In this document: positions 51,142 through 60,237 of the stretch, piece by piece
How the letters are laid out: each line of letters opens with the position of its first letter
Position numbering within the stretch: the first letter of the stretch is position 1
Assembly (NCBI RefSeq): GCF_001684975.1
Contig: NZ_MAYH01000049.1
Span: forward strand, 124,001-188,000
Direction of reading: 5' to 3'
Origin: Chryseobacterium artocarpi
Lineage (GTDB): Bacteria > Bacteroidota > Bacteroidia > Flavobacteriales > Weeksellaceae
DNA length: 64,000 nt
Notes under the pieces: model-generated
Told to the model about the DNA's origin: nothing
Seen by the model: only the letters and a program-made list of their open reading frames with translations
The model's database searches: none
Made by a program: the position numbers and the translations under genes

Positions 51142-53409
51142 TTATTTTTCTTGTTGTTTAATCAAGTTCAATGCAGAACCAGCCTTGAACCAATCAATTT
51201 GTTGGTCATTATAAGTGTGGTTTGCCATGATGATGTCTTTAGTTCCGTCTTTGTGAACGAACTCTAAAGTCAATTGTTTTCCTGGAGCAAATTGGTCAAG
51301 ATCTAAGAAGTTAACGGTGTCATCTTCCAGGATTTTATCATAATCAGCTTCATTTGCGAAAGTGATTCCAAGCATACCTTGTTTTTTAAGGTTTGTTTCG
51401 TGGATTCTGGCAAATGATTTTACCAATACAGCCTTTACACCAAGGTGTCTAGGTTCCATTGCAGCATGTTCTCTTGAAGAACCTTCACCGTAGTTTTGGT
51501 CTCCTACAACAATTGTTGGAACACCTGCAGCTTTGTAAGCTCTTTGTACAGCAGGAACTTCACCATATTCACCCGTTAATTCATTTTTAACGTGGTTTGT
51601 TTCCATATTATAAGCATTTACAGCTCCGATTAACATGTTGTTGGAGATATTGTCAAGGTGACCTCTGTATTTCAACCATGGTCCAGCCATAGAGATATGG
51701 TCAGTAGTACATTTTCCGAAAGCTTTGATCAATACTTTAGCTCCTGTAATATTTTTACCGTCCCAAGCTGGGAATTCTTCTAATAACTGAAGTCTGTCTG
51801 AAGTAGGGCTTACGTTTACTACAACGCTGGAACCATCTTCAGAAGGTGCCTGATATCCGTTGTCGTCTACAGCAAATCCTTTTGTAGGAAGTTCATATCC
51901 TTTAGGCTCGTCAAGTTTTACTTGTTCACCTGCTTCATTCGTTAAAGTATCAGTAATCGGGTTGAAATCTAATCTACCTGAGATTGCCACAGCAGCTACC
52001 ATTTCAGGAGAAGCTACAAATGCATGGGTATTTGGGTTCCCGTCAGCTCTTTTCGCAAAGTTTCGGTTGAAAGAGTGAATGATAGAGTTTTTCTCGCCTT
52101 TTTCAGCTCCTTCTCTGTCCCATTGCCCGATACAAGGTCCACAAGCATTGGTAAAGATTCTAGCGTTTTCAAATTTTCTGAATGAATCTAAGAAACCGTC
52201 TCTTTCCGCTGTGAATTTAACCTGTTCAGAACCTGGATTGATTCCTAAAATTGCTTTAGGTTTTACTCCTTTTGATACGGCATCTTCTACAATAGAAGCC
52301 GCTCTTGATAAATCTTCATAAGAAGAGTTGGTACAAGATCCGATCAATGCCCATTCAACTTCTAATGGCCATCCGTTTGCTTCTGCTTTAGCTCTGAATT
52401 CAGCAACTGGAGTCGCTAAATCCGGAGTGAAAGGTCCGTTTAAGTGAGGAGTCAACTCAGAAAGGTTGATTTCAATTAATTGGTCGAAATATTGTTCCGG
52501 GTTAGCATATACTTCTGCATCCCCAGTTAAGTGTTCTGCAATTTTATCCGCTGCATCTACCACATCCTGTCTTCCTGTAGCAGCCAGGTATCTTCTCATT
52601 GAATCATCGTAACCGAAAGTAGAAGTGGTAGCTCCGATTTCAGCACCCATATTACAGATGGTACCTTTACCTGTTGCAGAAAGAGATTCCGCACCTTCAC
52701 CGAAATATTCTACGATACATCCTGTACCTCCTTTTACGGTAAGAATTCCTGCTACTTTTAAGATGACATCTTTTGCAGATGTCCATCCGTTCATTTTACC
52801 GGTTAATTTAACCCCGATAAGTTTTGGCATTTTAAGTTCCCAAGCCATTCCAGCCATTACGTCTACTGCATCAGCTCCACCTACACCGATCGCGACCATT
52901 CCTAGCCCGCCAGCGTTTACCGTGTGAGAGTCTGTACCGATCATCATACCTCCAGGGAAAGCATAGTTTTCCAATACAACCTGGTGAATGATCCCTGCTC
53001 CTGGCTTCCAGAATCCGATTCCGTATTTATCACATACAGAACTTAGGAAGTTGAACACTTCAGAGTTTTTGTTGATCCCCTCTTGTAAATCTTTATCAGC
53101 ACCTACTTTCGCCTGAATCAGGTGATCTGCGTGAGCTGTTGAAGGAACAGCTACTTTCGCTTTTCCAGCTTGCATAAACTGTAAAAGAGCCATTTGTGCT
53201 GTTGCATCCTGCATAGCAACTCTGTCCGGTGCAAAATCTACATAAGAGTTTCCTCTTTCATATGCTTGTGTAGCATTTCCTTCCCAAAGGTGGGTGTAAA
53301 GAATTTTTTCTGAAAGGGTAAGAGGTTTTCCCACAATTTGTCTTGCCGCAGCAATTCTTTCTGGATAGCGCTCATACACTTTTTTGATCATATCAATATC
53401 AAAAGTCAT
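51142..53409 (-). CDS. Aconitate hydratase (mitochondrial AcnA-type)
   Basis: TCA-cycle 4Fe-4S enzyme (755 aa) that isomerises citrate and isocitrate. Cluster cysteines are visible in GSCTNSSYED and in FTNACGPCIGQWDR. The swivel domain is C-terminal with QNYGEGSSREHAA containing the active-site Ser and Arg. Its length matches the mitochondrial aconitase (about 755 aa) rather than the larger AcnA/IRP1 form. A second aconitase of another family lies directly upstream at 53726. Confidence 0.95.
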   Translation of the reverse strand: MTFDIDMIKKVYERYPERIAAARQIVGKPLTLSEKILYTHLWEGNATQAYERGNSYVDFAPDRVAMQDATAQMALLQFMQAGKAKVAVPSTAHADHLIQAKVGADKDLQEGINKNSEVFNFLSSVCDKYGIGFWKPGAGIIHQVVLENYAFPGGMMIGTDSHTVNAGGLGMVAIGVGGADAVDVMAGMAWELKMPKLIGVKLTGKMNGWTSAKDVILKVAGILTVKGGTGCIVEYFGEGAESLSATGKGTICNMGAEIGATTSTFGYDDSMRRYLAATGRQDVVDAADKIAEHLTGDAEVYANPEQYFDQLIEINLSELTPHLNGPFTPDLATPVAEFRAKAEANGWPLEVEWALIGSCTNSSYEDLSRAASIVEDAVSKGVKPKAILGINPGSEQVKFTAERDGFLDSFRKFENARIFTNACGPCIGQWDREGAEKGEKNSIIHSFNRNFAKRADGNPNTHAFVASPEMVAAVAISGRLDFNPITDTLTNEAGEQVKLDEPKGYELPTKGFAVDDNGYQAPSEDGSSVVVNVSPTSDRLQLLEEFPAWDGKNITGAKVLIKAFGKCTTDHISMAGPWLKYRGHLDNISNNMLIGAVNAYNMETNHVKNELTGEYGEVPAVQRAYKAAGVPTIVVGDQNYGEGSSREHAAMEPRHLGVKAVLVKSFARIHETNLKKQGMLGITFANEADYDKILEDDTVNFLDLDQFAPGKQLTLEFVHKDGTKDIIMANHTYNDQQIDWFKAGSALNLIKQQEK

Positions 53410-53642
53410 ATCGTATTTAGTTTTGTTCTTTTTCCGTTATTATTCCTTTCTCTGATATTATAAAAGAGAAAAATCATTTTTTATATATCAAAAAATGTTC
53501 CTATAATCTATAAATAGGGCAATTTTGATTCTAAAATCAAGAGATTTTATAACTTTCAATTTAAGAAAAAATAGATTCTATTTTCTTTATTTTCTCAGAA
53601 AAAAATCGTATTTAAAGTAAAATAGAACGATTCTAAACAAAA
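53410..53642. other. AT-rich intergenic region between the two aconitases
   Basis: This part of the 316-bp gap holds no ORF and no tRNA. It contains a small inverted repeat TTGATT / AATCAA at 53525-53540 and a stem-like TTTCTCT / AGAGAAA near 53450-53470. No full TAnnTTTG is seen on the minus strand, so the promoter of the downstream aconitase is not located. Confidence 0.5.
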
Positions 53643-53683
53643 AATGGAAGATTTTAAATCCAAAAGGACTAAAATCTTCCATT
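53643..53683 (-). terminator. Terminator after acnB
   Basis: A perfect 14-bp stem (aatggaagatttta / taaaatcttccatt) with a 13-nt loop and minus-strand T-run, 42 bp after the acnB stop. It separates the two aconitase transcripts. Confidence 0.82.
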
Positions 53684-53725
53684 GATATAGTTTTCAATAG
53701 TCTTATGACTTATTGATCAATGCTA

Positions 53726-56509
53726 TTAGTGAGCACTTGTGCTTGTTAATTCCTTAATAGAAGGAACAAAAGTTGTCAGGTCAATACCTTCTACAGCAGC
53801 TTTATATTCTTCAATGCTTGGAATTCTTCCGATGATAGCAGAAAGAACAACAACCGGAGTTGAAGCTAATAAAGACTCTCCTTTTTTACGTTCAGAATCT
53901 TCAACTACTCTTCCTTGGAATAGACGAGTAGAAGTCGCTAAAACAGTATCTCCTTTTGCTGCTTTTTCCTGGTTACCCATACAAAGGTTACATCCTGGAC
54001 GCTCAAGGTACATTACGTTTTCATATTGTGTACGAGCTTCACCTTTTGGAGCATTGTCATTAAATTCAAAACCTGAGTATTTTTCTAATAATTCCCAGTC
54101 ACCTTCAGCTTTTAACTCGTCAATGATATTATAAGTAGGAGCCGCTACAACTAATGGTGCGCTGAATTCTACTTTACCATTTTGTTTTTCAAGGTTTTTC
54201 AACATCTGAGAAACGATCTTAAGGTCTCCTTTGTGAACCATACAAGATCCTACGAAACCAAGGTCTACTTTTTTCTCACCACCATAGTAAGAAAGATCTC
54301 TGATGGTATCGTGAGTATATCTCTTAGAAACATCATCATTGTTTACATCCGGATCAGCAATCATAGGTTCTACGATTACGTCAAGATCTACAACAACTTC
54401 AGCATAATATTTAGCGTTAGCATCTGGAGTAAGAGCTGGTTTTTCACCTGATCTGATTTCCTCAATTCTCTTATTTGCTTTATTAATTAATCCTTGAAGA
54501 ACTTTGTTATGGTTATCCATTCCTTTATCGATCATGATCTGGATTCTGCCTTTAGCAATTTCCAATGATTCGATTAGGGTGTTGTCTTCCGAAATGTTGA
54601 TAGACGCTTTAGCCTTCATTTCAGCAGTCCAGTCTGTAAACGTGAATGCCTGGTCAGCAGGAAGTGTTCCGATGTGAACCTCAATGATTCTTCCCTGGAA
54701 TACGTTTTCTCCTCCGAATTGCTTCAACATCTGAGCCTGAGTAGCATGTACTACATCACGGAAATCCATGTGAGGCTTCATTTCACCTTTGAAGGTTACT
54801 TTTACAGATTCTGGGATTGGCATTGAAGCTTCACCAGTAGCTAATGCAAGAGCAACAGTTCCAGAGTCAGCCCCGAAGGCAACTCCTTTAGACATTCTTG
54901 TGTGAGAGTCACCTCCAATGATGATCGCCCACTCGTCTACAGTGATATCGTTAAGAACTTTGTGAATAACGTCAGTCATTGAGTGGTATTCACCTTTCGG
55001 GTCACGTGCAGTGATCAATCCGAAATCGTTCATGAATTTCATTAGCTTAGGAATGTTTGCCTGAGCTTTTTTATCCCAAACTGAAGCGGTGTGACACCCT
55101 GATTGGTAAGCACCGTCAACGATTGGAGAAATTACAGTAGCCGCCATGGATTCAAGCTCCTGAGAAGTCATAAGACCTGTCGTGTCCTGAGAACCAACGA
55201 TGTTTACCTGTACACGAACGTCAGAACCAGCGTGTAATACTTTTCCTGGTGTAGTTCCTACAGCATTTCTGTTAAAGATTTTTTCAACTGCTGTAAGACC
55301 TTGCCCTTCGTGAGAAATTTCTTTTGATGGAGCAAAAACTACAGGAGCTTCAACCCCTAAAGTCTGAGCTGCAAATGTCTGTAATTTCTTACCGAATACG
55401 ATTGCATAAGATCCTCCAGCTTTGATGAACTCCATCTTTTGTGGTGTGAAAGACTTTGTAAGGTCAATCAGTTCCTGATCTCCGTTATATAATTTCTTTT
55501 CTTTTGTATTAATAGTTAAAACAGTTCCTGTAGCTACTGAGTAAGCTTCTTCAAGAACGATATCACCATTTTCGTTACGAACAGGGTTTCCGTTTTCGTC
55601 TACTTTCTTCACCCAGTTCTTAAGGTCAACACCAATACCTCCGGTAACATCAACTGTAGTAAGGAAAATTGGAGAAATACCGTTTGTTCCTCCTACGATT
55701 GGAGCAATGTTTACGAATGGTACATATGGGCTAGCTTGTTTACCTGTCCATAGAGCTACGTTGTTTACCCCTGACATTCTGGATGAACCTACACCCATTG
55801 TTCCTTTTTCAGCGATAAGCATAACGCTTGCATCAGGATGTTGCGCTTGTAGCGCTTTGATTTCTTCCTGTGCCTGAGGAGTGATCATACATTTTCCATG
55901 AAGTTCACGGTCTGATCTTGAGTGTGCTTGATTACCCGGAGAAAGTAAATCTGTTGAAATATCTCCTTCACCAGCGATGAAAGTAACCACTTTGATTTCT
56001 TCTGCAACTTCAGGAAGTTGAGTGAAGAACTCAGCCTTCGCGTAGCTTTCTAAGATTTCTTTTGCGATCTCATTACCACTGCTGTATGCTTCTTTTAAAC
56101 GGGTAGTATCTGCTTCGTAAAGGAAAACCTGAGTTTTAAGAACTTCTGCAGCTTGTTTAGCAATGTCAGCATCGTTACCTAAAGCCAGATCTAATAATAC
56201 TTCGATTGATTTACCTCCTTTCATGTGAGATAATAATTCGAAAGCAAATGCAGGAGAAATTTCTTCTACTACGGATTCACCTAAAATGATCTCCTTTAAA
56301 AATTTAGCTTTTACGCTTGCTGCGCTTGTTGTTCCCGGTAAGGTGTTATAAATGAAAAATTTAAGAGAGTCTGCTCTGTCTGCATTATCTGAATCTTTAA
56401 TCTGTGCAATAATTTCACTTAATAATTCAGCACCATCAATCGGCTTTGGATGAAGCCCCTGGTTTTTTCTTTCTTCAATCTCTTTGATGTAATCCTTATA
56501 AATATTCAT
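53726..56509 (-). CDS. acnB: Bifunctional aconitate hydratase 2 / 2-methylisocitrate dehydratase (AcnB)
   Basis: A second aconitase of the AcnB family (927 aa, against 865 in E. coli). The N-terminal HEAT-like domain (about residues 1-155) is followed by the swivel domain and the catalytic core. Cluster cysteines: SGCHTASVW (about residue 478), GSCMVHKGD and CNLCMGNQ near the end. The chain is some 60 aa longer, with a charged helical insertion around residues 640-700 (IEEIRSGEKPALTP...). Like E. coli AcnB it may also act in the methylcitrate cycle. Transcribed on its own; long leader of about 190 nt possible. Confidence 0.95.
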   Translation of the reverse strand: MNIYKDYIKEIEERKNQGLHPKPIDGAELLSEIIAQIKDSDNADRADSLKFFIYNTLPGTTSAASVKAKFLKEIILGESVVEEISPAFAFELLSHMKGGKSIEVLLDLALGNDADIAKQAAEVLKTQVFLYEADTTRLKEAYSSGNEIAKEILESYAKAEFFTQLPEVAEEIKVVTFIAGEGDISTDLLSPGNQAHSRSDRELHGKCMITPQAQEEIKALQAQHPDASVMLIAEKGTMGVGSSRMSGVNNVALWTGKQASPYVPFVNIAPIVGGTNGISPIFLTTVDVTGGIGVDLKNWVKKVDENGNPVRNENGDIVLEEAYSVATGTVLTINTKEKKLYNGDQELIDLTKSFTPQKMEFIKAGGSYAIVFGKKLQTFAAQTLGVEAPVVFAPSKEISHEGQGLTAVEKIFNRNAVGTTPGKVLHAGSDVRVQVNIVGSQDTTGLMTSQELESMAATVISPIVDGAYQSGCHTASVWDKKAQANIPKLMKFMNDFGLITARDPKGEYHSMTDVIHKVLNDITVDEWAIIIGGDSHTRMSKGVAFGADSGTVALALATGEASMPIPESVKVTFKGEMKPHMDFRDVVHATQAQMLKQFGGENVFQGRIIEVHIGTLPADQAFTFTDWTAEMKAKASINISEDNTLIESLEIAKGRIQIMIDKGMDNHNKVLQGLINKANKRIEEIRSGEKPALTPDANAKYYAEVVVDLDVIVEPMIADPDVNNDDVSKRYTHDTIRDLSYYGGEKKVDLGFVGSCMVHKGDLKIVSQMLKNLEKQNGKVEFSAPLVVAAPTYNIIDELKAEGDWELLEKYSGFEFNDNAPKGEARTQYENVMYLERPGCNLCMGNQEKAAKGDTVLATSTRLFQGRVVEDSERKKGESLLASTPVVVLSAIIGRIPSIEEYKAAVEGIDLTTFVPSIKELTSTSAH

Positions 56510-56604
56510 AATAGAAGTCTTTCACTTTCAGAGTAGATGTATACAACAGTTGTGAAAGCTGTCATTTCTCCTTTACCGATCCAATTTAATAACAATTTGA
56601 GTAC

Positions 56605-56622
56605 TTGCATTTTGGAATGCAA
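56605..56622 (-). promoter_or_regulatory. Hairpin in the acnB leader
   Basis: A perfect 7-bp stem (ttgcatt / aatgcaa) with a 4-nt loop. It lies within the predicted 5' leader of acnB, about 95 nt before the start. E. coli AcnB binds its own mRNA, so a leader structure is noteworthy, but no function is shown here. Confidence 0.35.
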
Positions 56623-56701
56623 TATGCACCAGCCAAAGAGAGTATAGTCTACGTCTTTCTTTTAAAGTTTTTAAAATTATTTACTAATTCAAATTGTCCC
56701 C

Positions 56702-56709
56702 CAAAATTA
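56702..56709 (-). promoter_or_regulatory. Probable -7 promoter element for acnB
   Basis: Minus strand TAATTTTG, an exact match to TAnnTTTG. It predicts a leader of about 190 nt. The rest of 56510-56803 shows no ORF. Confidence 0.4.
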
Positions 56710-56788
56710 CGAATTTTTAATTTTTTAACAGAATGAATTTATTTAGATTCTTTATAAATATGAATTTTATAATATCTATTTTTGGTCG

Positions 56789-56796
56789 TATTTTTG
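56789..56796 (+). promoter_or_regulatory. Probable -7 promoter element for the WG-repeat gene
   Basis: TATTTTTG (TAnnTTTG), 7 bp before ATG 56804, predicting a very short or absent leader. Confidence 0.45.
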
Positions 56797-56803
56797 CAAA
56801 CAA

Positions 56804-57583
56804 ATGATGAATATGAAAAATGTCCTGAATGTTTTGTTCGTTTTTATTTCGATTTCCGTTTTTTCACAGACAAAATCTGTTAAGAAAACCGGAGTAAAAA
56901 ACACTATGAAGACCTCGGTGAAAAAAGGAAATATGGTAACTAAACCTAATCCCGATCTTGTGGTTTTGAACAAAGATCTACCCTTGTTGATTCCTAAAAA
57001 GAAAGGTGATAAGTTCGGGTATATTAACCAAAACGGGAAATTCATTATTCAACCTGAATATCATATTGCTGTATTTTTTTACGAAGATTGTAATCTGCTG
57101 AACTCTCCCAACGAAAAAGTTAGGAAATTTGGAACAGGAGATTATGCTACTGTAGAAAAAGACATGATTTCCTATCGAGTAGATCAGTCCGGAAAAAGAG
57201 TTTATCAGTTTAAGGATGCCGATCTTGGGAAGTGTAAGTTTGCAGAATACAAACATCAGTTATTTCAAGCTTATATTCTGAATGGTTTCTATGGAATTAT
57301 TGAAAAAGCAACCTTTGTGAATGCGGCAGACTACAGACAGTATCAGATTTATCCGCAATATCAATATCTCTACATTATGGAGGGAGATGATGTTGCGAAT
57401 CCGATGATTGTGGCTTCCAATAATGATAAATTCGGAGTTATTGATGTTAATAATAAAATCATTATTCCTTTTGAATATGCAAACATCAAAAGAAACTTCA
57501 GCTGGAAGCTGGGAAAGATGTTTGAAGTAAGTAAAGACGGTAAAAACTACTATTATATTGACGCAAATAATAAAACATACTAA
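56804..57583 (+). CDS. Exported WG-repeat protein
   Basis: A 259-aa protein with signal peptide (MMNMKNVLNVLFVFISISVFSQ; translation may begin at either ATG 56804 or 56813). WG-type beta repeats are visible: KFGYINQNGKFIIQPEYH near residues 67-85 and KFGVIDVNNKIIIPFEYAN near 208-226, with degenerate units between. WG repeats form beta-propeller-like or beta-solenoid surfaces and bind ligands in other proteins; no specific function known. Stands alone. Confidence 0.85.
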   Translation: MMNMKNVLNVLFVFISISVFSQTKSVKKTGVKNTMKTSVKKGNMVTKPNPDLVVLNKDLPLLIPKKKGDKFGYINQNGKFIIQPEYHIAVFFYEDCNLLNSPNEKVRKFGTGDYATVEKDMISYRVDQSGKRVYQFKDADLGKCKFAEYKHQLFQAYILNGFYGIIEKATFVNAADYRQYQIYPQYQYLYIMEGDDVANPMIVASNNDKFGVIDVNNKIIIPFEYANIKRNFSWKLGKMFEVSKDGKNYYYIDANNKTY

Positions 57584-57744
57584 ACGGTAATTGATGATTA
57601 CTCATTACTCATGAAAATTTTATAACTCCAATTTTTTCATATAACAAAACCTTCCTATAAAAGCTTTTCTTATCGTCTCGTAACCAAATACCTCGCATCC
57701 CAAACCCCGTATCCCAAAAACATCACCATCTCATATATTTTTTG

Positions 57745-57752
57745 TAATTTCG
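57745..57752 (+). promoter_or_regulatory. Probable -7 promoter element before the second TPP riboswitch
   Basis: TAATTTCG, one mismatch from TAnnTTTG, same form as the element before the thi operon riboswitch. The predicted start near 57756 lies just ahead of the aptamer. Confidence 0.5.
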
Positions 57753-57762
57753 CGGCTGAAAT

Positions 57763-57831
57763 AAAGGGGTGCTTTAACAGGCTGAGATTATACCCACTGA
57801 ACCTGGAACAGGTAATGCTGTTTAGGGACGT
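57763..57831 (+). promoter_or_regulatory. TPP riboswitch (THI element) upstream of TonB-dependent receptor
   Basis: Conserved aptamer blocks in order: GGGGTG at 57766-57771, CTGAGA at 57782-57787, ACCC at 57792-57795, GAACCTGGAACAGG at 57799-57812, and the closing TTTAGGGACG near 57821-57830. CCCCTTT at 57873-57879, just before the receptor gene, is complementary to AAAGGGG at 57763-57769, a possible alternative pairing in the expression platform. Confidence 0.92.
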
Positions 57832-57907
57832 AGGCTCTATTGTGAGTTGAATTTGTATAATATCTTATCGATCCCCTTTTATTCATTAAATGTTAAAGAT
57901 TTATAGA

Positions 57908-60025
57908 ATGAAAGGATTATTTTTTTTAGGGCTAAGCGTAGCCTCCGTAGCTTTTATCCAGGCTCAGAATAAAGATTCTCTGAAGATCAGAGAAATAGAA
58001 GCTGTTAACTTTACTAAAAGACTTCCCGTTGCAAAGGAAATTATTAATGTTCAGAAAGACTTGGACAGTAGAAACTTAGGGCAGGATCTTCCTATTCTTT
58101 TAAAAAATCAAACTTCAATTATTTCTACATCAGATGCAGGAAATGGGGTAGGATATACCGGCTTTAGAATTCGTGGAGTATCTGGATCGGCAATCAATGT
58201 AATGATGAACGGAGTTCCTTACAATGACTCTGAGAGCCAAGGTACTTTTTTTGTGAATGTTCCTGATTTAACGAGTTCTGCTTCACAGATTGTTATTCAA
58301 AGAGGGGTGGGAACTTCTAACAATGGAGTTTCTGCATTTGGTGCAAGTATCAATGTCATTTCAAAAGAACCTGAAGAGAAATTTTACTTCAAAACAGATG
58401 ATAGTTATGGGTCTTTTAATACTTATAAATATTCAGCAGAAGTAGGTTCAGGAAAATTCTGGAAAAACCGTCTTTCTGTAATGGGAAGGTATACGCGCAT
58501 TCATTCTGATGGGTATATAGACAGAGCTTTTTCAGATTTACATTCTTACAATTTTACGGCTTTATTTGAAGAAGGAAATACTAAAATCCGTGTAATGGCT
58601 TTTGGAGGAAAGGAAAAAACTTACCAAGCATGGAACGGAATCAGTAAAGAAATGCTGGAAACAAATCCTAAATTCAATGCTTCAGGAGCAATTTATGATG
58701 CAGATTATAAAAATGTTATAGGCTTCTATGATAATGAGACGGATAATTACAGACAGAATCATTATCAGTTACTTTGGGAACAGAAGTTTACAGATCGCTG
58801 GAACCTTGAAACAACTTTTCATTACACAAAAGGAAGAGGATATTATGACAATTACAAACAAGGTTATGCTTTTTCAAAATATAATTTACCCAATATTATA
58901 GAAGGCGGAGAAACCATTAAATATTCAGATTTTATCAGAAAAAAAATGTTGAATAACGACTTTTATGGAGTAGTTTCAACACTTTATGGGAAGTTTGAAA
59001 ATCTTGATTTGAATTTTGGAGCTGTAGCGAACCAATATTATGGAAGACACTACGGAAATGTTACCGGGGTATTTTTTCCGCAGATCGATGAAAGCGAGTA
59101 CTACAGAAATCGTTCTGTAAAAAATGAAGTTTCTGGTTTTGCAAAGGCTTTATTCAGATTGGATAATTTTGAATTCTTCGGAGATTTACAGCTTAGAAGT
59201 ATTAATTACGATACTAAAATCATTATGGCTGGAGATAAGGAAGGAGCGAATCTTGATAAAAATTGGTTGTTCTTTAATCCAAAAGCAGGGGTGAACTATA
59301 AAATCAATGGTGGAAAAGTATTTCTATCCTACGCGCATGCTCATCGTGAACCGAACAGAGAAGATTTGATGGCAAACAATGATGTTAAACCTGAGAAATT
59401 ACACGATTTTGAAGCAGGTTTAGAAAAACAGTTTGGCTTTTTATCTTTAACGGCTAACCTTTATTATATGTATTATGTTAATCAGTTGGTTTTAAATGGA
59501 GAGCTGAATAATGTAGGAGCATTTATCCGAACAAACTCTGGGAAAAGCTACAGAAGAGGTATTGAAGTAGGTGCTTTGGCAAAACTTTCAAAACAATGGG
59601 AAGTTTCCGGAAATGTAAGCTTAAGCCAGAATAGGAATCAGGATTTTAATATTCAGGGGGCAGATGTTCCGGTAAGCCTAGGAAATACACAGATTTCATT
59701 CTCACCAAATGTAATTGCTAATTTGGGAATAAAATTCAATCCAACTCAAAACTTCCAGTTTGCATTGACAAATCAGTATGTTGGAAAGCAATATATGGAT
59801 AACACAGAAGATCAAAACTTAAAGCTTAATGATTATTTCCTGGCAGATTTTAACGCACAATATCAATTTAAAATCGGGAACAATGACATTGCATTGAAAT
59901 TATTGGTGAATAATCTTTTCAATAGGAAATATGTCAATAACGGATCTGTTTATGAGGGGAGTCCTTCTTATTTTGCACAGGCAGGAACGAACTTTATGTT
60001 TGGAATAAGCTGGAAAATACAGTAG
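57908..60025 (+). CDS. TonB-dependent outer-membrane receptor, probable thiamin or thiamin-precursor importer
   Basis: A 705-aa outer-membrane transporter. I favour ATG 57908 (MKGLFFLGLSVASVAFIQAQ, a good signal peptide); ATG 57890 would add six residues. The plug domain covers about residues 35-150 (LGQDLPILLKNQTSIISTSDAGNG, FRIRGVSGSAINVMMNGVPYND, IVIQRGVGTSNNGVSAFGASINV), then a 22-strand-type barrel ending in an aromatic strand (FMFGISWKIQ). Substrate inferred solely from the TPP riboswitch upstream: thiamin, TPP or a pyrimidine precursor. No TonB or permease gene is adjacent. Confidence 0.9.
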   Translation: MKGLFFLGLSVASVAFIQAQNKDSLKIREIEAVNFTKRLPVAKEIINVQKDLDSRNLGQDLPILLKNQTSIISTSDAGNGVGYTGFRIRGVSGSAINVMMNGVPYNDSESQGTFFVNVPDLTSSASQIVIQRGVGTSNNGVSAFGASINVISKEPEEKFYFKTDDSYGSFNTYKYSAEVGSGKFWKNRLSVMGRYTRIHSDGYIDRAFSDLHSYNFTALFEEGNTKIRVMAFGGKEKTYQAWNGISKEMLETNPKFNASGAIYDADYKNVIGFYDNETDNYRQNHYQLLWEQKFTDRWNLETTFHYTKGRGYYDNYKQGYAFSKYNLPNIIEGGETIKYSDFIRKKMLNNDFYGVVSTLYGKFENLDLNFGAVANQYYGRHYGNVTGVFFPQIDESEYYRNRSVKNEVSGFAKALFRLDNFEFFGDLQLRSINYDTKIIMAGDKEGANLDKNWLFFNPKAGVNYKINGGKVFLSYAHAHREPNREDLMANNDVKPEKLHDFEAGLEKQFGFLSLTANLYYMYYVNQLVLNGELNNVGAFIRTNSGKSYRRGIEVGALAKLSKQWEVSGNVSLSQNRNQDFNIQGADVPVSLGNTQISFSPNVIANLGIKFNPTQNFQFALTNQYVGKQYMDNTEDQNLKLNDYFLADFNAQYQFKIGNNDIALKLLVNNLFNRKYVNNGSVYEGSPSYFAQAGTNFMFGISWKIQ

Positions 60026-60157
60026 TAATGCTCAAATAGAAGATATTTGAATTTATAAATGTTATTTTACTTTTGAGCAGTTTTGTCCTTTTTAACAATT
60101 CTTCAACTTAAAAAAGAAGTTTAAATAACCGTATACCTATTTTAATACGGAATACTT

Positions 60158-60181
60158 AAGAGACTGTTTCGGCAGTCTCTT
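60158..60181 (+). terminator. Rho-independent terminator downstream of the TonB-dependent receptor
   Basis: A perfect 9-bp stem (aagagactg / cagtctctt) with a TTTCGG loop and following T-run. An additional weak stem ccgtat / atacgg is seen at 60129-60150. The 213-bp gap holds nothing else. Confidence 0.85.
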
Positions 60182-60222
60182 TTTATATAAGTTAAATATC
60201 TTCAAAAGTCATGAAAAAGTTA

Positions 60223-60230
60223 TAAATTTG
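60223..60230 (+). promoter_or_regulatory. Probable -7 promoter element for the HU-CCDC81 gene
   Basis: TAAATTTG (exact TAnnTTTG) 7 bp before the ATG at 60238, predicting a transcript with almost no leader. Confidence 0.45.
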
Positions 60231-60237
60231 CCACCAA

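Noticed and set aside
53525..53540. TTGATTCTAAAATCAA as an Fnr box upstream of the aconitase gene
   Set aside because: The half-sites are separated by six bases rather than four, so it does not fit Fnr; it is AT-rich and probably a chance stem.
57640..57725. TACCTCGCATCCC / CCGTATCCC stretch as a further repeat family
   Set aside because: I see only one place with it in this window, and similarity to repeats in other genomes is from memory, so it was not called.
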